A stretch of 64,000 bases of DNA from Gramella jeungdoensis (GTDB lineage: Bacteria > Bacteroidota > Bacteroidia > Flavobacteriales > Flavobacteriaceae): the NCBI RefSeq assembly GCF_023805255.1, contig NZ_JAMSCK010000008.1, positions 1 to 64,000 of the forward strand, in the 5' to 3' direction. Below are positions 7,773 through 17,274 of the stretch, piece after piece. A program made the translations under genes and the position numbers. The notes below the pieces were generated by a model. It searched no databases. It was not told where the DNA came from and saw only the letters and a program-made list of their open reading frames with translations. The first letter of the stretch is position 1; each line of letters begins with the position of its first letter.

Positions 7773-10208
7773 ATGAAAAAACTGATCATACTGGTTCTCA
7801 GCTTTTTTGTTTTTGCATGTTCAGATAACACCAAAAAAGAATTCAGTTTAACAGATCACATTCCGCAGGACACCGAGATTTTTTTAGTTTCTCAAGACAT
7901 CCAGGGATTTGTTCAGGAACTTGCCGCTAATGATTTTATAAAAAGCAACAAGTTCCCACTAAAAGAAAGGATCTCTTCCCAGTTGAAATTCCTTGAACAC
8001 CTGAATCTAAACCATGAGACAGGGATTAGTTTTTCGAATCTCGCCTCCGAAACCTTTACGTTTACCATTACCACAAAAAAGGATTCGGCACTGGTACAAC
8101 TGGATTCAGTAAAAAATAAAGCTGTAGAGACCATTACCGAAGGCAATGTTGATTTTCAAAGAATTGAACTCAACAACTCCACCTTTTTCCTCCATGAAAG
8201 TGGAAATACAGCAATAATTAGTAATTCCCGGCAGAAAATCCTGGATATAGGAAATCAGACCAAATTGTTAAAGAACGAAAGCTTCGAAAAAGCCTTTAAT
8301 GCTTCAGATCCTAACAAGTCCTCTGTTTTCATAAAACATAATGCAATCGAAGAAATTTCAGATTTCTTCAATAAATTCAATTTTCCCAATTTTGAAAATT
8401 TCGCCGAATGGAGTGTTCTGGATCTTGATGTATCAGGTTCAGGGTTTAGGGCTAACGGGCTGAGCTTAGGGAGCAGTTCCACAAAACTATTAGAGGTATT
8501 TTCGGGTACAACTCCAAAGAATATCGAAAGTGCCAGGATATGTCCTGAGGACTTTTTGAGCATGTATGCTTTATCATTTTCATCTTTTGGAAAACTCCAT
8601 TCAAACCTTCAGAAAATAAAAACGGACACTACCCAGGCTAATTATCCAAAAGTGCTGGATCATATACGAGAAATTGCGTCTATTCAACTAAAAAACGGCG
8701 ATATGGTAGTTCTGAATGCTGTTGAAATTGAAGCTGCGAAAGAACAACTTGCGGGAATTGGAGATCCCATTGAAACATATCGTGGTTCTTCCATTGTAGA
8801 GTTGAACACAGATTTAGGTCTTCGGAAAGTGTTCTCGGGCCTTCTAAACATGAAAAGAAATAAGTTCTATACGATAATAGAGCATTTTATCCTTTTTTCG
8901 AATGATGCAGATGTGCTTAAAAAAGCGCTTACAGATTTTCAAAATTCAGATGTCATTTCGGAAAGATCATATTTCAATGAATTAATAGGATCTCTTTCTT
9001 CCGAATCTTCTATGATATTCATTGCACAACTTCCAGAATTTATTGAAGAAACTAGTGAGAATGATAAATCTCAAAAATTAAAATTAAAAAAGAACAGTCT
9101 GGCTGCATTGCAGATAATCAGCGAAGGGGATTTTGCACATCTTCATGGAATATTCTCGAATTCAGAAAATAGCGATGTTGCAGCAAATGGAGCCGAACAA
9201 ATGGCTTCCATTAAACTGGATCACCCTCTTGTAACCAATCCCGTATTTTTCAAAAATCATCGTACAGACCAGATGGATATTGCCGTTCAGGACGAGAACA
9301 ATCTGCTTTACCTTATCTCTAACAAGGGCAACATCTTCTGGAAAAAACAAATGGACAGCCAGATCACCAGCCCGATTTATCAGGTTGATCTGTTCAAAAA
9401 CGGGAATCAACAACTGGCCTTTTCTACCGGCTATAATATGGAAGTCCTGGACCGGGATGGCAATAAGGTGAAAGGTTTCCCAATTAAATTCAACAGTGCA
9501 CTCACCCAACCTCTTTCGGTTTTTGATTATGATAAAAACAGAAATTATCGTTTTGTTCTTACTCAAAACCAAAGGGTTTATATGGTAGGGCCAAAGGGAA
9601 AAGCGATAAGAGGATTTGATTTTGAAAAAGCAGGAAGTGATGTTATTAAAGCTCCCAAACATATAAGATTAGGCTCCAAGGACTATATACTCGTGGCCGA
9701 AGAATCCGGAAAGCTAAATATTCTAAGCAGGCAGGGAAACATACGGGTTCCGGTCACAGAGAATATTGATTTTTCTGAAAACGACTGGTATGGGTATAAT
9801 GGAAAATTTGTTTCTACCGCTCCAGAAAATGAGCTGATAGAAATTTCACAACAGGGCCAGGTTTCAACAAAAAATCTGGAACTGGCAGAAAACAATCGGG
9901 TAGTCGCTAATGATGATCACCTTGTGTACCTGAATGAGAATCAGCTTTCCATTGATGGCAATATTATTAATCTAGATTATGGGTTATATACCGACCCCCA
10001 GCTATTTGAATTCAGAAAAAGAACTCTTATCGCTCTTACCGATACTCAGACTCATAAAGTGTATGTGTTTGATCAAAAAGGGAAACTACTTGATGGCTTC
10101 CCGGTCTACGGAAATTCTCCTGTAGATATCGCAAACGCCGATCTGGATTCAAGACTGGAACTAGTAGTAAAAGGCGAGGAAAACGAAATCCTGCTCTATA
10201 AACTTTAA
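7773..10208 (+). CDS. large lipoprotein with a C-terminal beta-propeller-like half
   Basis: Protein of 811 residues, function not recognised. The N-terminus is a lipoprotein signal (LSFFVFAC, lipid Cys16), placing it in the periplasm or on the outer membrane. Residues about 25-470 resemble the loosely defined DUF3352-type region; this is a weak impression. From about residue 480 onward, short repeats of the style FFKNHRTDQMDIAVQDENN, LLYLISNKGNIFWKK and MEVLDRDGNKVKGFPI alternate 'value-string' beta strands, as in PQQ- or VCBS-like propellers. No catalytic motif was found. It could be an envelope scaffold or sensor. Confidence 0.6.
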   Translation: MKKLIILVLSFFVFACSDNTKKEFSLTDHIPQDTEIFLVSQDIQGFVQELAANDFIKSNKFPLKERISSQLKFLEHLNLNHETGISFSNLASETFTFTITTKKDSALVQLDSVKNKAVETITEGNVDFQRIELNNSTFFLHESGNTAIISNSRQKILDIGNQTKLLKNESFEKAFNASDPNKSSVFIKHNAIEEISDFFNKFNFPNFENFAEWSVLDLDVSGSGFRANGLSLGSSSTKLLEVFSGTTPKNIESARICPEDFLSMYALSFSSFGKLHSNLQKIKTDTTQANYPKVLDHIREIASIQLKNGDMVVLNAVEIEAAKEQLAGIGDPIETYRGSSIVELNTDLGLRKVFSGLLNMKRNKFYTIIEHFILFSNDADVLKKALTDFQNSDVISERSYFNELIGSLSSESSMIFIAQLPEFIEETSENDKSQKLKLKKNSLAALQIISEGDFAHLHGIFSNSENSDVAANGAEQMASIKLDHPLVTNPVFFKNHRTDQMDIAVQDENNLLYLISNKGNIFWKKQMDSQITSPIYQVDLFKNGNQQLAFSTGYNMEVLDRDGNKVKGFPIKFNSALTQPLSVFDYDKNRNYRFVLTQNQRVYMVGPKGKAIRGFDFEKAGSDVIKAPKHIRLGSKDYILVAEESGKLNILSRQGNIRVPVTENIDFSENDWYGYNGKFVSTAPENELIEISQQGQVSTKNLELAENNRVVANDDHLVYLNENQLSIDGNIINLDYGLYTDPQLFEFRKRTLIALTDTQTHKVYVFDQKGKLLDGFPVYGNSPVDIANADLDSRLELVVKGEENEILLYKL

Positions 10209-10277
10209 TAGTTTTAAGGGCGTTCCCGTATCGGAATCCTAAAGACTTCCCTTTAACTTTAATCCTCAGAACTATAA

Positions 10278-10685
10278 ATGCTGATAATGGATTTAAGGTT
10301 ACTTATTCTTGTTATTCTGTTAATTCTACCGGCCAGGCTAAACTCACAAAAGAAACTTCAAAGGCCTTCCGGAGGTATCGGTATTGAAAGCATCGACTCT
10401 GTAGTAGCTAATTCTTTCAATATATACGATTATATATTTGATTATAAAATGAGAATGGAGGCCGGAGAAATATTAAATGAAGAGGAAATGTGTCGGATAG
10501 AAGAATTTTCTGTGCATTCCGAAATTTTAGAAAAAAATGCCATAAAGGTTAGCTCATATTTAGATACTGAAAGTTTTTTAACCCGGGTAAAAGGAACCAT
10601 ACAGCTTCAACGTGCAAAAAGAGTCCTGGCTTACTGTCGCCAAACCAGCAATGAAATCATGATAAAGCAAAATGCAAATAATTAA
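10278..10685 (+). CDS. small secreted protein of unknown function
   Basis: A 135-residue protein with a signal peptide (hydrophobic core LRLLILVILLILPARL, then SQKK). The mature part is mostly charged and helical, with two cysteines (MCRIEE and AYCRQT). No family was recognised. It lies 69 bases after the large lipoprotein and may be co-transcribed with it. It faces lipB with 7 bases between the stop codons. The start could also be the second ATG, at 10287. Confidence 0.55.
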   Translation: MLIMDLRLLILVILLILPARLNSQKKLQRPSGGIGIESIDSVVANSFNIYDYIFDYKMRMEAGEILNEEEMCRIEEFSVHSEILEKNAIKVSSYLDTESFLTRVKGTIQLQRAKRVLAYCRQTSNEIMIKQNANN

Positions 10686-10692
10686 TCCTTTA

Positions 10693-11400
10693 CTAGTTGT
10701 TCTTCACCAGTTGTGCTTCGAATAAATTCTGAAAATGCTTCAGAAGTTTTTCCTCCACTTCTACCAGATCAATTTCCTTCTTCCCGAGCTCTACATTTAG
10801 TGAAGTAACAGCCTTTCCTTTAATTCCACAGGGGATGATATTGTCAAAATAACCAAGATCTGCATTTACATTCAGCGCAAATCCATGCATGGTCACCCAT
10901 CGACTTGCCCGCACTCCCATTGCACATATCTTTCGGGCAAATGGTGTTCCTACATCTAACCAAACACCAGTTTCACCTGGACTTCTTTCAGCCTTTAAAC
11001 CATATTCTGCCAAAGTAAGAATGACCATTTCTTCCAGAAGTCGAAGATATTTATGTATGTCAGTAAAGAAATTATCAAGATCCAGTATAGGATATCCGAC
11101 GATCTGCCCAGGGCCGTGGTAAGTGATATCCCCTCCTCTATTGATTTTATAGAAAGTAGCATTTTTTTCCTTAAGCTCTTTTTCAGAGATCAAAAGATTC
11201 TCCGAATCACCACTTTTACCCAAAGTATAAACATGAGGATGCTCCACAAACAAGAAATAGTTTCTGGTGTTAATATTAGTTTCCTCCCTCCTGTTCTTTA
11301 TCTTCAGATCAAGGGTTTTCTTGAACAATTCTTCCTGATAATCCCAGGTTTCCTTATAATCTTTTACTCCTAAATACCGGACCTCAACTTCTTTGTTCAT
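10693..11400 (-). CDS. lipB: lipoyl(octanoyl) transferase
   Basis: Transfers octanoyl groups from acyl carrier protein to the lipoyl domains of 2-oxoacid dehydrogenases and the glycine cleavage H protein, the first step of lipoate assembly. The 235-residue protein carries the family motifs [35 protein letters not shown] and DNIIPCGI. The catalytic pair would be Cys191 and Lys157. It starts 2 bases after the stop of the small YqaE-like gene, so the two form one transcript. Confidence 0.96.
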   Translation of the reverse strand: MNKEVEVRYLGVKDYKETWDYQEELFKKTLDLKIKNRREETNINTRNYFLFVEHPHVYTLGKSGDSENLLISEKELKEKNATFYKINRGGDITYHGPGQIVGYPILDLDNFFTDIHKYLRLLEEMVILTLAEYGLKAERSPGETGVWLDVGTPFARKICAMGVRASRWVTMHGFALNVNADLGYFDNIIPCGIKGKAVTSLNVELGKKEIDLVEVEEKLLKHFQNLFEAQLVKNN

Positions 11401-11402
11401 AG

Positions 11403-11561
11403 CTAGGATTTCGGATTATTTAAAATTATTAGTGCGGCGATCACCCCGGGAACCCACCCCAAAAGGGTAAGGATCAGCACGATCAGGATAGAACCACAGC
11501 CTTTATCATAGACCGCTAATGGCGGAAATAATACAGATAAGATAACTCTCCAAATACTCAT
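11403..11561 (-). CDS. YqaE/Pmp3-family small membrane protein
   Basis: A 52-residue peptide with two membrane segments. The first includes [17 protein letters not shown] and the second [18 protein letters not shown]. The FPP-LAV-GCG and GWVPG-IHA-like pattern is that of the Pmp3/YqaE stress-associated membrane proteolipids. Start ATG at 11559-11561, stop TAG at 11403-11405. A -7 box lies just upstream at 11579-11586. The stop is 2 bases before the lipB start, so it heads a two-gene unit. Confidence 0.85.
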   Translation of the reverse strand: MSIWRVILSVLFPPLAVYDKGCGSILIVLILTLLGWVPGVIAALIILNNPKS

Positions 11562-11578
11562 TGAAGCAAATTTTCATG

Positions 11579-11586
11579 CAAAGATA
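11579..11586 (-). promoter_or_regulatory. -7 box of the yqaE-lipB unit
   Basis: TATCTTTG on the minus strand, 17 bases before the ATG at 11561. No -33 TTG is seen at normal spacing. Confidence 0.45.
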
Positions 11587-11613
11587 GAATTATTATTTCG
11601 GCTTTTAATTGCG

Positions 11614-11644
11614 TTGTGTGGCAGGCTGATAGTCACTATATTTG
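11614..11644 (+). promoter_or_regulatory. strong lysS promoter of stable-RNA type
   Basis: TTG (11614-11616), a 20-nt spacer and TATATTTG (11637-11644) are followed by CATCCGC. The box and discriminator are nearly those of the rRNA-type promoters at 217-250 and 353-382, which suggests growth-rate-linked expression. The leader is about 110 nt long. Confidence 0.7.
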
Positions 11645-11660
11645 CATCCGCATTTTGTTG

Positions 11661-11737
11661 AACCCTATCCCTAAACCTCTTCCCGATGGAGAGGAGAAAA
11701 AGAATCCTGAAAGGATTTTAACTTAAGGGCTGGGGAG
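11661..11737. repeat. structured repeat in the lysS 5' leader
   Basis: The outer arms AACCCTATCCCTAA (11661-11674) and TTAAGGGCTGGGG (11723-11735) are imperfectly complementary. Inside are two small hairpins: CCTCT with AGAGG (11676-11680, 11690-11694) and AATCCT with AGGATT (11703-11708, 11712-11717). This pattern matches a family of CCCTAAA...TTAGGG intergenic repeats common in Bacteroidota genomes (recalled). Here it would be transcribed as part of the lysS leader. Confidence 0.5.
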
Positions 11738-11760
11738 ATCAGTTAGAAAAACATAGATAT

Positions 11761-13452
11761 ATGCAGCAATTATCAGAACAGGAACAAATTAGACGAGAAA
11801 AATTAGCGGCTATTCGTAAAGCCGGCATAAATCCTTATCCGGCCGATCTTTTTCCGGTAGATCATACCACGACAGATATCAAGGAGAATTTTGAAGACGG
11901 AAAGAAAGTGGTGATCGCAGGAAGGTTAATGTCTAGAAGAATTCAGGGGAAGGCTTCTTTCGCAGAACTTCAGGACTCAAAAGGAAAGATCCAGGTTTAC
12001 TTTAACAGGGACGAAATCTGCACAGGTGAAGACAAGTCTAAATACAACGATTTCTATAAGAAATGGCTGGATATAGGCGATTTTATCGGGATTGAAGGCG
12101 AATTATTCAAAACCCAGGTAGGTGAAATGACGGTGATGGTGAAAGATTTTCATCTCCTTAGTAAATCAATCAGACCGCTTCCGCTTCCAAAGACCGATAA
12201 AGAAGGAAATGTTCATGATGGGTTTAACGACCCCGAACAAAGATATCGTCAGCGTTATGCCGATCTTGCGGTGAATCCTAAAGTGAAGGAGATCTTCGTT
12301 AAGAGAACAAAACTGTTCAACGCAATGCGAAATTTCTTCAATGAAAAGGGATATTTCGAAGTTGAAACTCCTATCCTTCAGTCGATTCCCGGAGGTGCTG
12401 CGGCAAGACCATTTGTTACGCATCACAACGCGCTTGATATTCCACTATATCTAAGGATAGCTAACGAGCTTTATCTAAAAAGGCTGATCGTTGGTGGATT
12501 TGACGGGGTATACGAATTCTCCAAGAACTTCAGAAATGAGGGTATGGACAGGACTCATAATCCTGAATTTACGGCAATGGAGATCTACGTGGCCTACAAG
12601 GATTACAACTGGATGATGGAGTTCACCGAGAAACTGCTTGAACATTGTGCAATTGCGGTTAACGGAACTACCGAAGCGACTTTTGGCGAACATAAGATCA
12701 ACTTCAAAGCCCCTTATAAACGGCTTACCATGACCGATGCCATCAAGGAATATACTGGATTTGACATTACGGGAAAATCTGAAAAAGAACTCTATGATGC
12801 AGCGAAGGGAATGGGAATCGAAGTTGACGAAACCATGGGTAAAGGAAAACTGATAGATGAGATCTTCGGTGAAAAATGTGAAGGTAACTTTATACAGCCT
12901 ACTTTCATTACCGATTATCCCAAGGAAATGAGTCCGCTTTGTAAAGAACACAGGGAAAACCCTGAACTTACCGAGCGTTTCGAACTTATGGTCTGCGGGA
13001 AAGAGATCGCCAATGCATATTCTGAGCTTAACGATCCTATAGACCAGAGAGAGCGTTTTGAAGAGCAGTTGAAACTTTCAGAAAAAGGAGATGATGAAGC
13101 CATGTTCATTGACAATGACTTCCTTCGTTCACTGGAATACGGAATGCCACCAACATCCGGACTAGGTATTGGGATGGATCGTCTTATCATGTTCCTTACA
13201 AACAAGCAGTCTATCCAGGAAGTATTGTTCTTCCCGCAGATGAAACCTGAAAAGAAAGCGGTGGAATTAAATGAAGACGAAAAAGCGGTTTACAAGCTTT
13301 TAAAGGCTGATGAGATCTTCGAATTAAATGAGATCAAGGAGAAATCAGGCTTGAGCAATAAAAAATGGGATAAGTCCCTGAAAGGGCTTAGAAAACATAA
13401 AATGATCGAGGTCTTTAAAGAAGACGATGATATGAAAATCAAGATTTCTTAA
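11761..13452 (+). CDS. lysS: lysyl-tRNA synthetase, class II, with C-terminal extension
   Basis: Charges tRNA-Lys with lysine. An N-terminal OB-fold anticodon-binding domain (about residues 55-160, starting [11 protein letters not shown]) is followed by the class II catalytic core. Motif 2 is [14 protein letters not shown] and motif 3 is [10 protein letters not shown]. The enzyme is normally about 500 residues; this one has 563. The extra 60 or so residues (from [17 protein letters not shown] to the end) look like a small helical or winged-helix module rich in Lys and Glu. Similar lengths are known for flavobacterial LysS, so the extension is lineage-typical and not a fusion error. A terminator follows. 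Confidence 0.97.
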   Translation: MQQLSEQEQIRREKLAAIRKAGINPYPADLFPVDHTTTDIKENFEDGKKVVIAGRLMSRRIQGKASFAELQDSKGKIQVYFNRDEICTGEDKSKYNDFYKKWLDIGDFIGIEGELFKTQVGEMTVMVKDFHLLSKSIRPLPLPKTDKEGNVHDGFNDPEQRYRQRYADLAVNPKVKEIFVKRTKLFNAMRNFFNEKGYFEVETPILQSIPGGAAARPFVTHHNALDIPLYLRIANELYLKRLIVGGFDGVYEFSKNFRNEGMDRTHNPEFTAMEIYVAYKDYNWMMEFTEKLLEHCAIAVNGTTEATFGEHKINFKAPYKRLTMTDAIKEYTGFDITGKSEKELYDAAKGMGIEVDETMGKGKLIDEIFGEKCEGNFIQPTFITDYPKEMSPLCKEHRENPELTERFELMVCGKEIANAYSELNDPIDQRERFEEQLKLSEKGDDEAMFIDNDFLRSLEYGMPPTSGLGIGMDRLIMFLTNKQSIQEVLFFPQMKPEKKAVELNEDEKAVYKLLKADEIFELNEIKEKSGLSNKKWDKSLKGLRKHKMIEVFKEDDDMKIKIS

Positions 13453-13487
13453 AAATTCTTTAAACCATTTAGAATAAGATTAGTCCA

Positions 13488-13518
13488 AAGACTGCCGAAA
13501 GGCGGTCTTTTTTATTTT
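13488..13518 (+). terminator. lysS terminator
   Basis: A 9-bp stem AAGACTGCC / GGCGGTCTT (one G-T pair) with a GAAA tetraloop, followed by TTTTTTATTTT. It lies 35 bases after the lysS stop. Confidence 0.85.
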
Positions 13519-13573
13519 CTGATTTAAAATTTCCGTCTTCACATCAAATCTGTATTAACTAAAACAAGAATTT

Positions 13574-16069
13574 ATGATCAAGAACCAGAGCCTAAAGCTG
13601 TTGCTTTTAGCCCTCTCATTATCGGTTTCCAGCTGTGCTGTTTTTCAGAAACAGGAAAAAGCACCTGCTTCTGCCGCCAGTAATGACTCCCAAAAAGATA
13701 AGAACGGAATTAAACCTTACGACAAGGTGATCACTAAGGATGCAAAAAGTGACGAAGGATTATTTACCGTTCATAAAGTTGAAGACAAATATTTCTACGA
13801 GATTCCAGACAGCCTGTTTAACCGGGAAATGCTCACCGTAACTCGTATTGCCAAGACCGCCAGCGGAATTGGTTTTGGCGGAGGCAAACAGAACACACAG
13901 GTTCATCGCTGGCAAAAGAAAGGCGATAAAGTACTGCTGAGGGTAGTTTCTTATGATATCTATGCCAATGATTCACTTCCCGTTCATGAGGCGGTGGTAA
14001 ACTCAAATTTCGAACCTATCATACAGTCTTTCGATGTAAAGACAGTTGGTAAGGATTCTATCAGTAAAACTACCGTGATCGATGTGACCGATCTTTATAC
14101 CAAAGATGTTCAGCCATTAGGCCTTCCAGATCGTACCAGAAAACAATACAAAGTCTCAAGACTTGACGAAAGCAGGTCTTACATAGACACTATTAGGAGC
14201 TATCCTGAAAATATCGAGATAAGACACGTAAAGACCTACAATGCAGGCGAGCCACCATCTAATGAGAGCATGGGATCTATTTCCATGGAATTCAGCAATT
14301 CCATGATCCTTCTTCCAAAAGTTCCAATGGAAAGAAGGTATTATGATGAGCGCGTTGGCTGGTTCACTACAGAGCAAACCGATTATGGCCTCGCTGCCCA
14401 GAAAAGTAAAACCGTAGAGTTCATTGACCGTTGGAGACTTGAAGTGAAAGAGGAGGACATGGAGAAGTTCAAAAATGGAGAACTTGTGGAGCCAAAGGAA
14501 CCAATTGTCTATTATATAGACAGGGCCACTCCTGAAAAGTGGAGACCTTTCATTAAGCAGGGAATTGAAGACTGGCAGGTTGCCTTTGAAGAGGCCGGTT
14601 TCAAAAATGCAATTATCGCAAAAGATGCACCAACAGTTGAGGAAGATCCGGATTGGAGCCCGGAAGATGTAAGATATTCGGTAGTCAGATACCTGGCTTC
14701 CCCGATTCCTAATGCTAACGGTCCTCACGTAAGTGACCCGAGATCTGGAGAAATCCTGGAATCAGACATCAACTGGTATCATAATGTGATGACCCTTTTA
14801 AGAAACTGGTTCTTTGTACAGACTGCAGCGATCAACCCGGAAGCTCAGGACGTAGAATTCAAGGACGAAGTAATGGGAAGACTCATCAGGTTTGTTTCTT
14901 CTCACGAGGTTGGTCATACTTTAGGCTTACCGCATAATATGGGAAGCAGTGTTGCTTATCCTGTGGAAAAACTGAGGGACCCTGAATTTACCCAGCAATA
15001 CGGTACCGCACCATCTATTATGGATTATGCAAGATTCAATTATGTCGCTCAGCCTGAAGATGGCGATGTAGCTTTGATGCCGGAAATTGGCCCATACGAT
15101 AAATATGCCATTGAATGGGGTTATCGTCCGATTCCTGAAAAAGAAGGAAAGGAAGAAAAGCCGGTTCTTGATGAGTGGATCCTGGAACATGCCGGTGATG
15201 CTATGTATCGCTTCGGAAGACAGCAGGGTGGCGGTGTTATAGATCCAAGTTCACAAACCGAAGACCTTGGGGACGATGCGATGCTTGCAAGTGAATACGG
15301 AATTAAAAACCTGAAACGAATCGTTCCTAAACTTATAGAGTGGACGGCTGAAGACGGTAAAAACTATGAAGATCTGGACGAACTTTATGGACAGGTTCTT
15401 TCCCAGTATAATAGATATATGGGCCACGTGGCGGCCAATATTGGAGGTGTATATGAATATTATAAGACCTACGATCAGGACGGGGCGGTTTATACTCATG
15501 TAGACAAAGAAACCCAGGAAAGAGCGATGGACTTCCTGCAAGAGCAGCTTTTTGAAACTCCAGAATGGCTTATTAATCAGGATATTTTCAATAAAATTGA
15601 ATTTGATGGAAACATTGAGCGCATTAGAAATATGCAACAAAGAGCACTGAATAATATCCTCGATTTCGGAAGAATGTCCCGTCTGATGGAAAATGAAGAG
15701 ATCAACGGCAAAGAGGCTTATTCTTTACTGGATATGATGACCGAGCTTCGAAAAGGAATCTGGAGCGAGGTTTATTCAGGAAAGGAGATAGATCGCTACA
15801 GAAGAAATCTTCAAAGAGCTTATATAGAAAGACTGGAGCATTTGATGAATGAAGAGCAGGACGAGATCCCTGCCAGATGGAGAGAATGGGTAACCAGAAG
15901 TAATATTGACGTTTCACAGAGTGATATAAGGCCTGTTGTACGAGGTGAGCTGAACACACTGGAAAGACAAATTAGAAATTCTTTATACAGGTCTGGGGAC
16001 ACCCTAACGCGATATCATCTTCAGGATGTGCTTAAGCGTATAGACCTTATTCTTAACCCGGTAGAATAG
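13574..16069 (+). CDS. zinc-dependent metalloprotease lipoprotein (DUF5117/DUF5118 type)
   Basis: An 831-residue lipoprotein with lipobox SVSSC (Cys21). The zinc site is complete: HEVGHTLGLPH, with His444, Glu445, His448 and His454. A downstream Met-turn, SIMDYARFNY, makes it a metzincin-like peptidase. The long N-terminal region (about 35-330) and the C-terminal helical part agree with the Bacteroidota 'zinc-dependent metalloprotease' family that carries DUF5118 and DUF5117. It probably acts in the periplasm or at the outer membrane; substrates are unknown. It is monocistronic, with a terminator before and after. Confidence 0.88.
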   Translation: MIKNQSLKLLLLALSLSVSSCAVFQKQEKAPASAASNDSQKDKNGIKPYDKVITKDAKSDEGLFTVHKVEDKYFYEIPDSLFNREMLTVTRIAKTASGIGFGGGKQNTQVHRWQKKGDKVLLRVVSYDIYANDSLPVHEAVVNSNFEPIIQSFDVKTVGKDSISKTTVIDVTDLYTKDVQPLGLPDRTRKQYKVSRLDESRSYIDTIRSYPENIEIRHVKTYNAGEPPSNESMGSISMEFSNSMILLPKVPMERRYYDERVGWFTTEQTDYGLAAQKSKTVEFIDRWRLEVKEEDMEKFKNGELVEPKEPIVYYIDRATPEKWRPFIKQGIEDWQVAFEEAGFKNAIIAKDAPTVEEDPDWSPEDVRYSVVRYLASPIPNANGPHVSDPRSGEILESDINWYHNVMTLLRNWFFVQTAAINPEAQDVEFKDEVMGRLIRFVSSHEVGHTLGLPHNMGSSVAYPVEKLRDPEFTQQYGTAPSIMDYARFNYVAQPEDGDVALMPEIGPYDKYAIEWGYRPIPEKEGKEEKPVLDEWILEHAGDAMYRFGRQQGGGVIDPSSQTEDLGDDAMLASEYGIKNLKRIVPKLIEWTAEDGKNYEDLDELYGQVLSQYNRYMGHVAANIGGVYEYYKTYDQDGAVYTHVDKETQERAMDFLQEQLFETPEWLINQDIFNKIEFDGNIERIRNMQQRALNNILDFGRMSRLMENEEINGKEAYSLLDMMTELRKGIWSEVYSGKEIDRYRRNLQRAYIERLEHLMNEEQDEIPARWREWVTRSNIDVSQSDIRPVVRGELNTLERQIRNSLYRSGDTLTRYHLQDVLKRIDLILNPVE

Positions 16070-16095
16070 CAGCTTTTAACATATACAAATGAAAA

Positions 16096-16126
16096 AACTA
16101 TCACTTTAACAGTGATAGTTTTTTTT
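16096..16126 (+). terminator. terminator after the metalloprotease gene
   Basis: A perfect 10-bp stem AACTATCACT / AGTGATAGTT with a 5-base loop and a T8 tail. It begins 27 bases after the stop codon. Confidence 0.88.
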
Positions 16127-16198
16127 ATGTTAAAACATATACTCGCAGATTCTATATCCCTTAATTTTAAGTGAGTATAAACCAAAACTTTTAAAGTG

Positions 16199-16690
16199 AT
16201 GAAGAATATTAGCTTATTATTAGTTGTGCTATTCCTTTCTTTTGGGGTATTTGCCCAGGTAGACAAAAATAAGGGAAAAGCAAAAGGTCATGAAAAACAG
16301 GCTATGATGGATGATCCCGAACCACATGCCATGATGTACGCCGATAAAATGGCGACTCGCTTAAGCCTGAATGCAGAGCAGAAAGCAAAGATCAAAAAAG
16401 CTCAAATGAAGAGACTGGAAGCCCAAAAGGAACTCATGGCAGACCATATGGATGATATGGCTGATGAACCCGAAGATATGGCCGATGAAAAAGCAAATAT
16501 GCATAAGCAAAGGATGAAAATACAGGACGATTTCAAAGAAGAGATGAAAGAGATCCTGAATGAAAGTCAATATGCCAAATGGAAAGTGATGCATGAAAGA
16601 GAAATGAAAATGCATAAGGGGGAGATGAAAATGCAAGGCAAGAAAAAAGGCAAAAAAGATAAGTCTGATGATGACGATACCGAATATTAG
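16199..16690 (+). CDS. Met/His-rich Spy-like secreted helical protein
   Basis: A protein of about 163 residues with a signal peptide (LLLVVLFLSFGVFAQ). The mature part is a charged helix rich in methionine and histidine. It contains the LTxxQ-like pair RLSLNAEQKAKIKKAQ and ILNESQYAKWKVMHE, as in Spy/CpxP-type periplasmic proteins. Runs such as HAMMYADKM and MKMHKGEMKM could bind copper or other soft metals; this is inference. The frame also opens at a GTG three bases upstream, but ATG at 16199 is preferred. A shorter paralogue follows at 16790. The two sit next to the copper island but are divided from each other by a terminator. Confidence 0.65.
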   Translation: MKNISLLLVVLFLSFGVFAQVDKNKGKAKGHEKQAMMDDPEPHAMMYADKMATRLSLNAEQKAKIKKAQMKRLEAQKELMADHMDDMADEPEDMADEKANMHKQRMKIQDDFKEEMKEILNESQYAKWKVMHEREMKMHKGEMKMQGKKKGKKDKSDDDDTEY

Positions 16691-16711
16691 ACTTTCAAAA
16701 AAAGCTTTTAC

Positions 16712-16740
16712 AAAACAGGGCAAACGCCCTGTTTTGTTTT
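16712..16740 (+). terminator. terminator after the first Spy-like gene
   Basis: A 10-bp stem AAAACAGGGC / GCCCTGTTTT with an AAAC loop and a T-rich tail (GTTTTT). Confidence 0.85.
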
Positions 16741-16789
16741 TAAACCAATTGAAACTTGAAGAGTCAAATAAACTCAACGTCAAAACCTT

Positions 16790-17221
16790 ATGATTATGAA
16801 AAACCTAATCACTCTAATGCTCCTTCTTTTCAGCGTAGTCGCATTCGCCCAGGAAAGAGGAGAAAGAAGATCAGAAATGTCTGATGAAGAAATGGCAATT
16901 CTTGGAGCTAAAAGACTGGCTATGCAACTAGACCTCAACGAGGAACAGGAAGCCAAACTTAAGGAGCTCTATACTAAAAGAATTGGGGAACAAAGAGAAC
17001 TGATGCAGGAGCGGCGTAAGGAACGTGAGGAAATTCGAAAGGAATTACAGAAGGAACGCGCCAAAATAAGAGAAGAACACCTGGAAATGAGTGAAGAATA
17101 TAAAGCTGAACTGAAAAAGATCCTTACCGAAGAACAGTACACTAAATGGGAGCAGCTTCAGGAAAAAAGACGGAAAGGAAGAAAAATGCATATGCAAAAA
17201 GGAAGAAGAAATCAGGGATAA
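16790..17221 (+). CDS. Spy-like secreted helical protein, paralogue of the preceding gene
   Basis: A 143-residue protein with a signal peptide ending VVAFAQ and a single long Arg/Glu/Lys helix. It repeats the LTxxQ-type layout of the gene before it: MQLDLNEEQEAKLKEL and ILTEEQYTKWEQLQEK. It lacks the Met/His runs of its neighbour, so a metal role is less likely. Start may be the first ATG (16790) or the second (16796), which gives MKNLITLMLL. It probably acts as a periplasmic chaperone-like or envelope-stress protein. A terminator follows, and the next gene faces it. Confidence 0.65.
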   Translation: MIMKNLITLMLLLFSVVAFAQERGERRSEMSDEEMAILGAKRLAMQLDLNEEQEAKLKELYTKRIGEQRELMQERRKEREEIRKELQKERAKIREEHLEMSEEYKAELKKILTEEQYTKWEQLQEKRRKGRKMHMQKGRRNQG

Positions 17222-17248
17222 ATCCCTGTTCCCAATTACTAACCTGTA

Positions 17249-17271
17249 GGGCCTAACGGCCCTTTTTTATT
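17249..17271 (+). terminator. terminator after the second Spy-like gene
   Basis: GGGCC / GGCCC stem with a 4-base TAAC loop and a T6 tail, immediately before the stop of the convergent permease gene. Confidence 0.75.
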
Positions 17272-17274
17272 TTA

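Noticed and set aside
11650-11760. T-box or lysine riboswitch in the lysS leader
   Set aside because: The hairpins match an interspersed repeat and lack the T-box bulge sequence or lysine aptamer core; these elements are also not typical of Bacteroidota.
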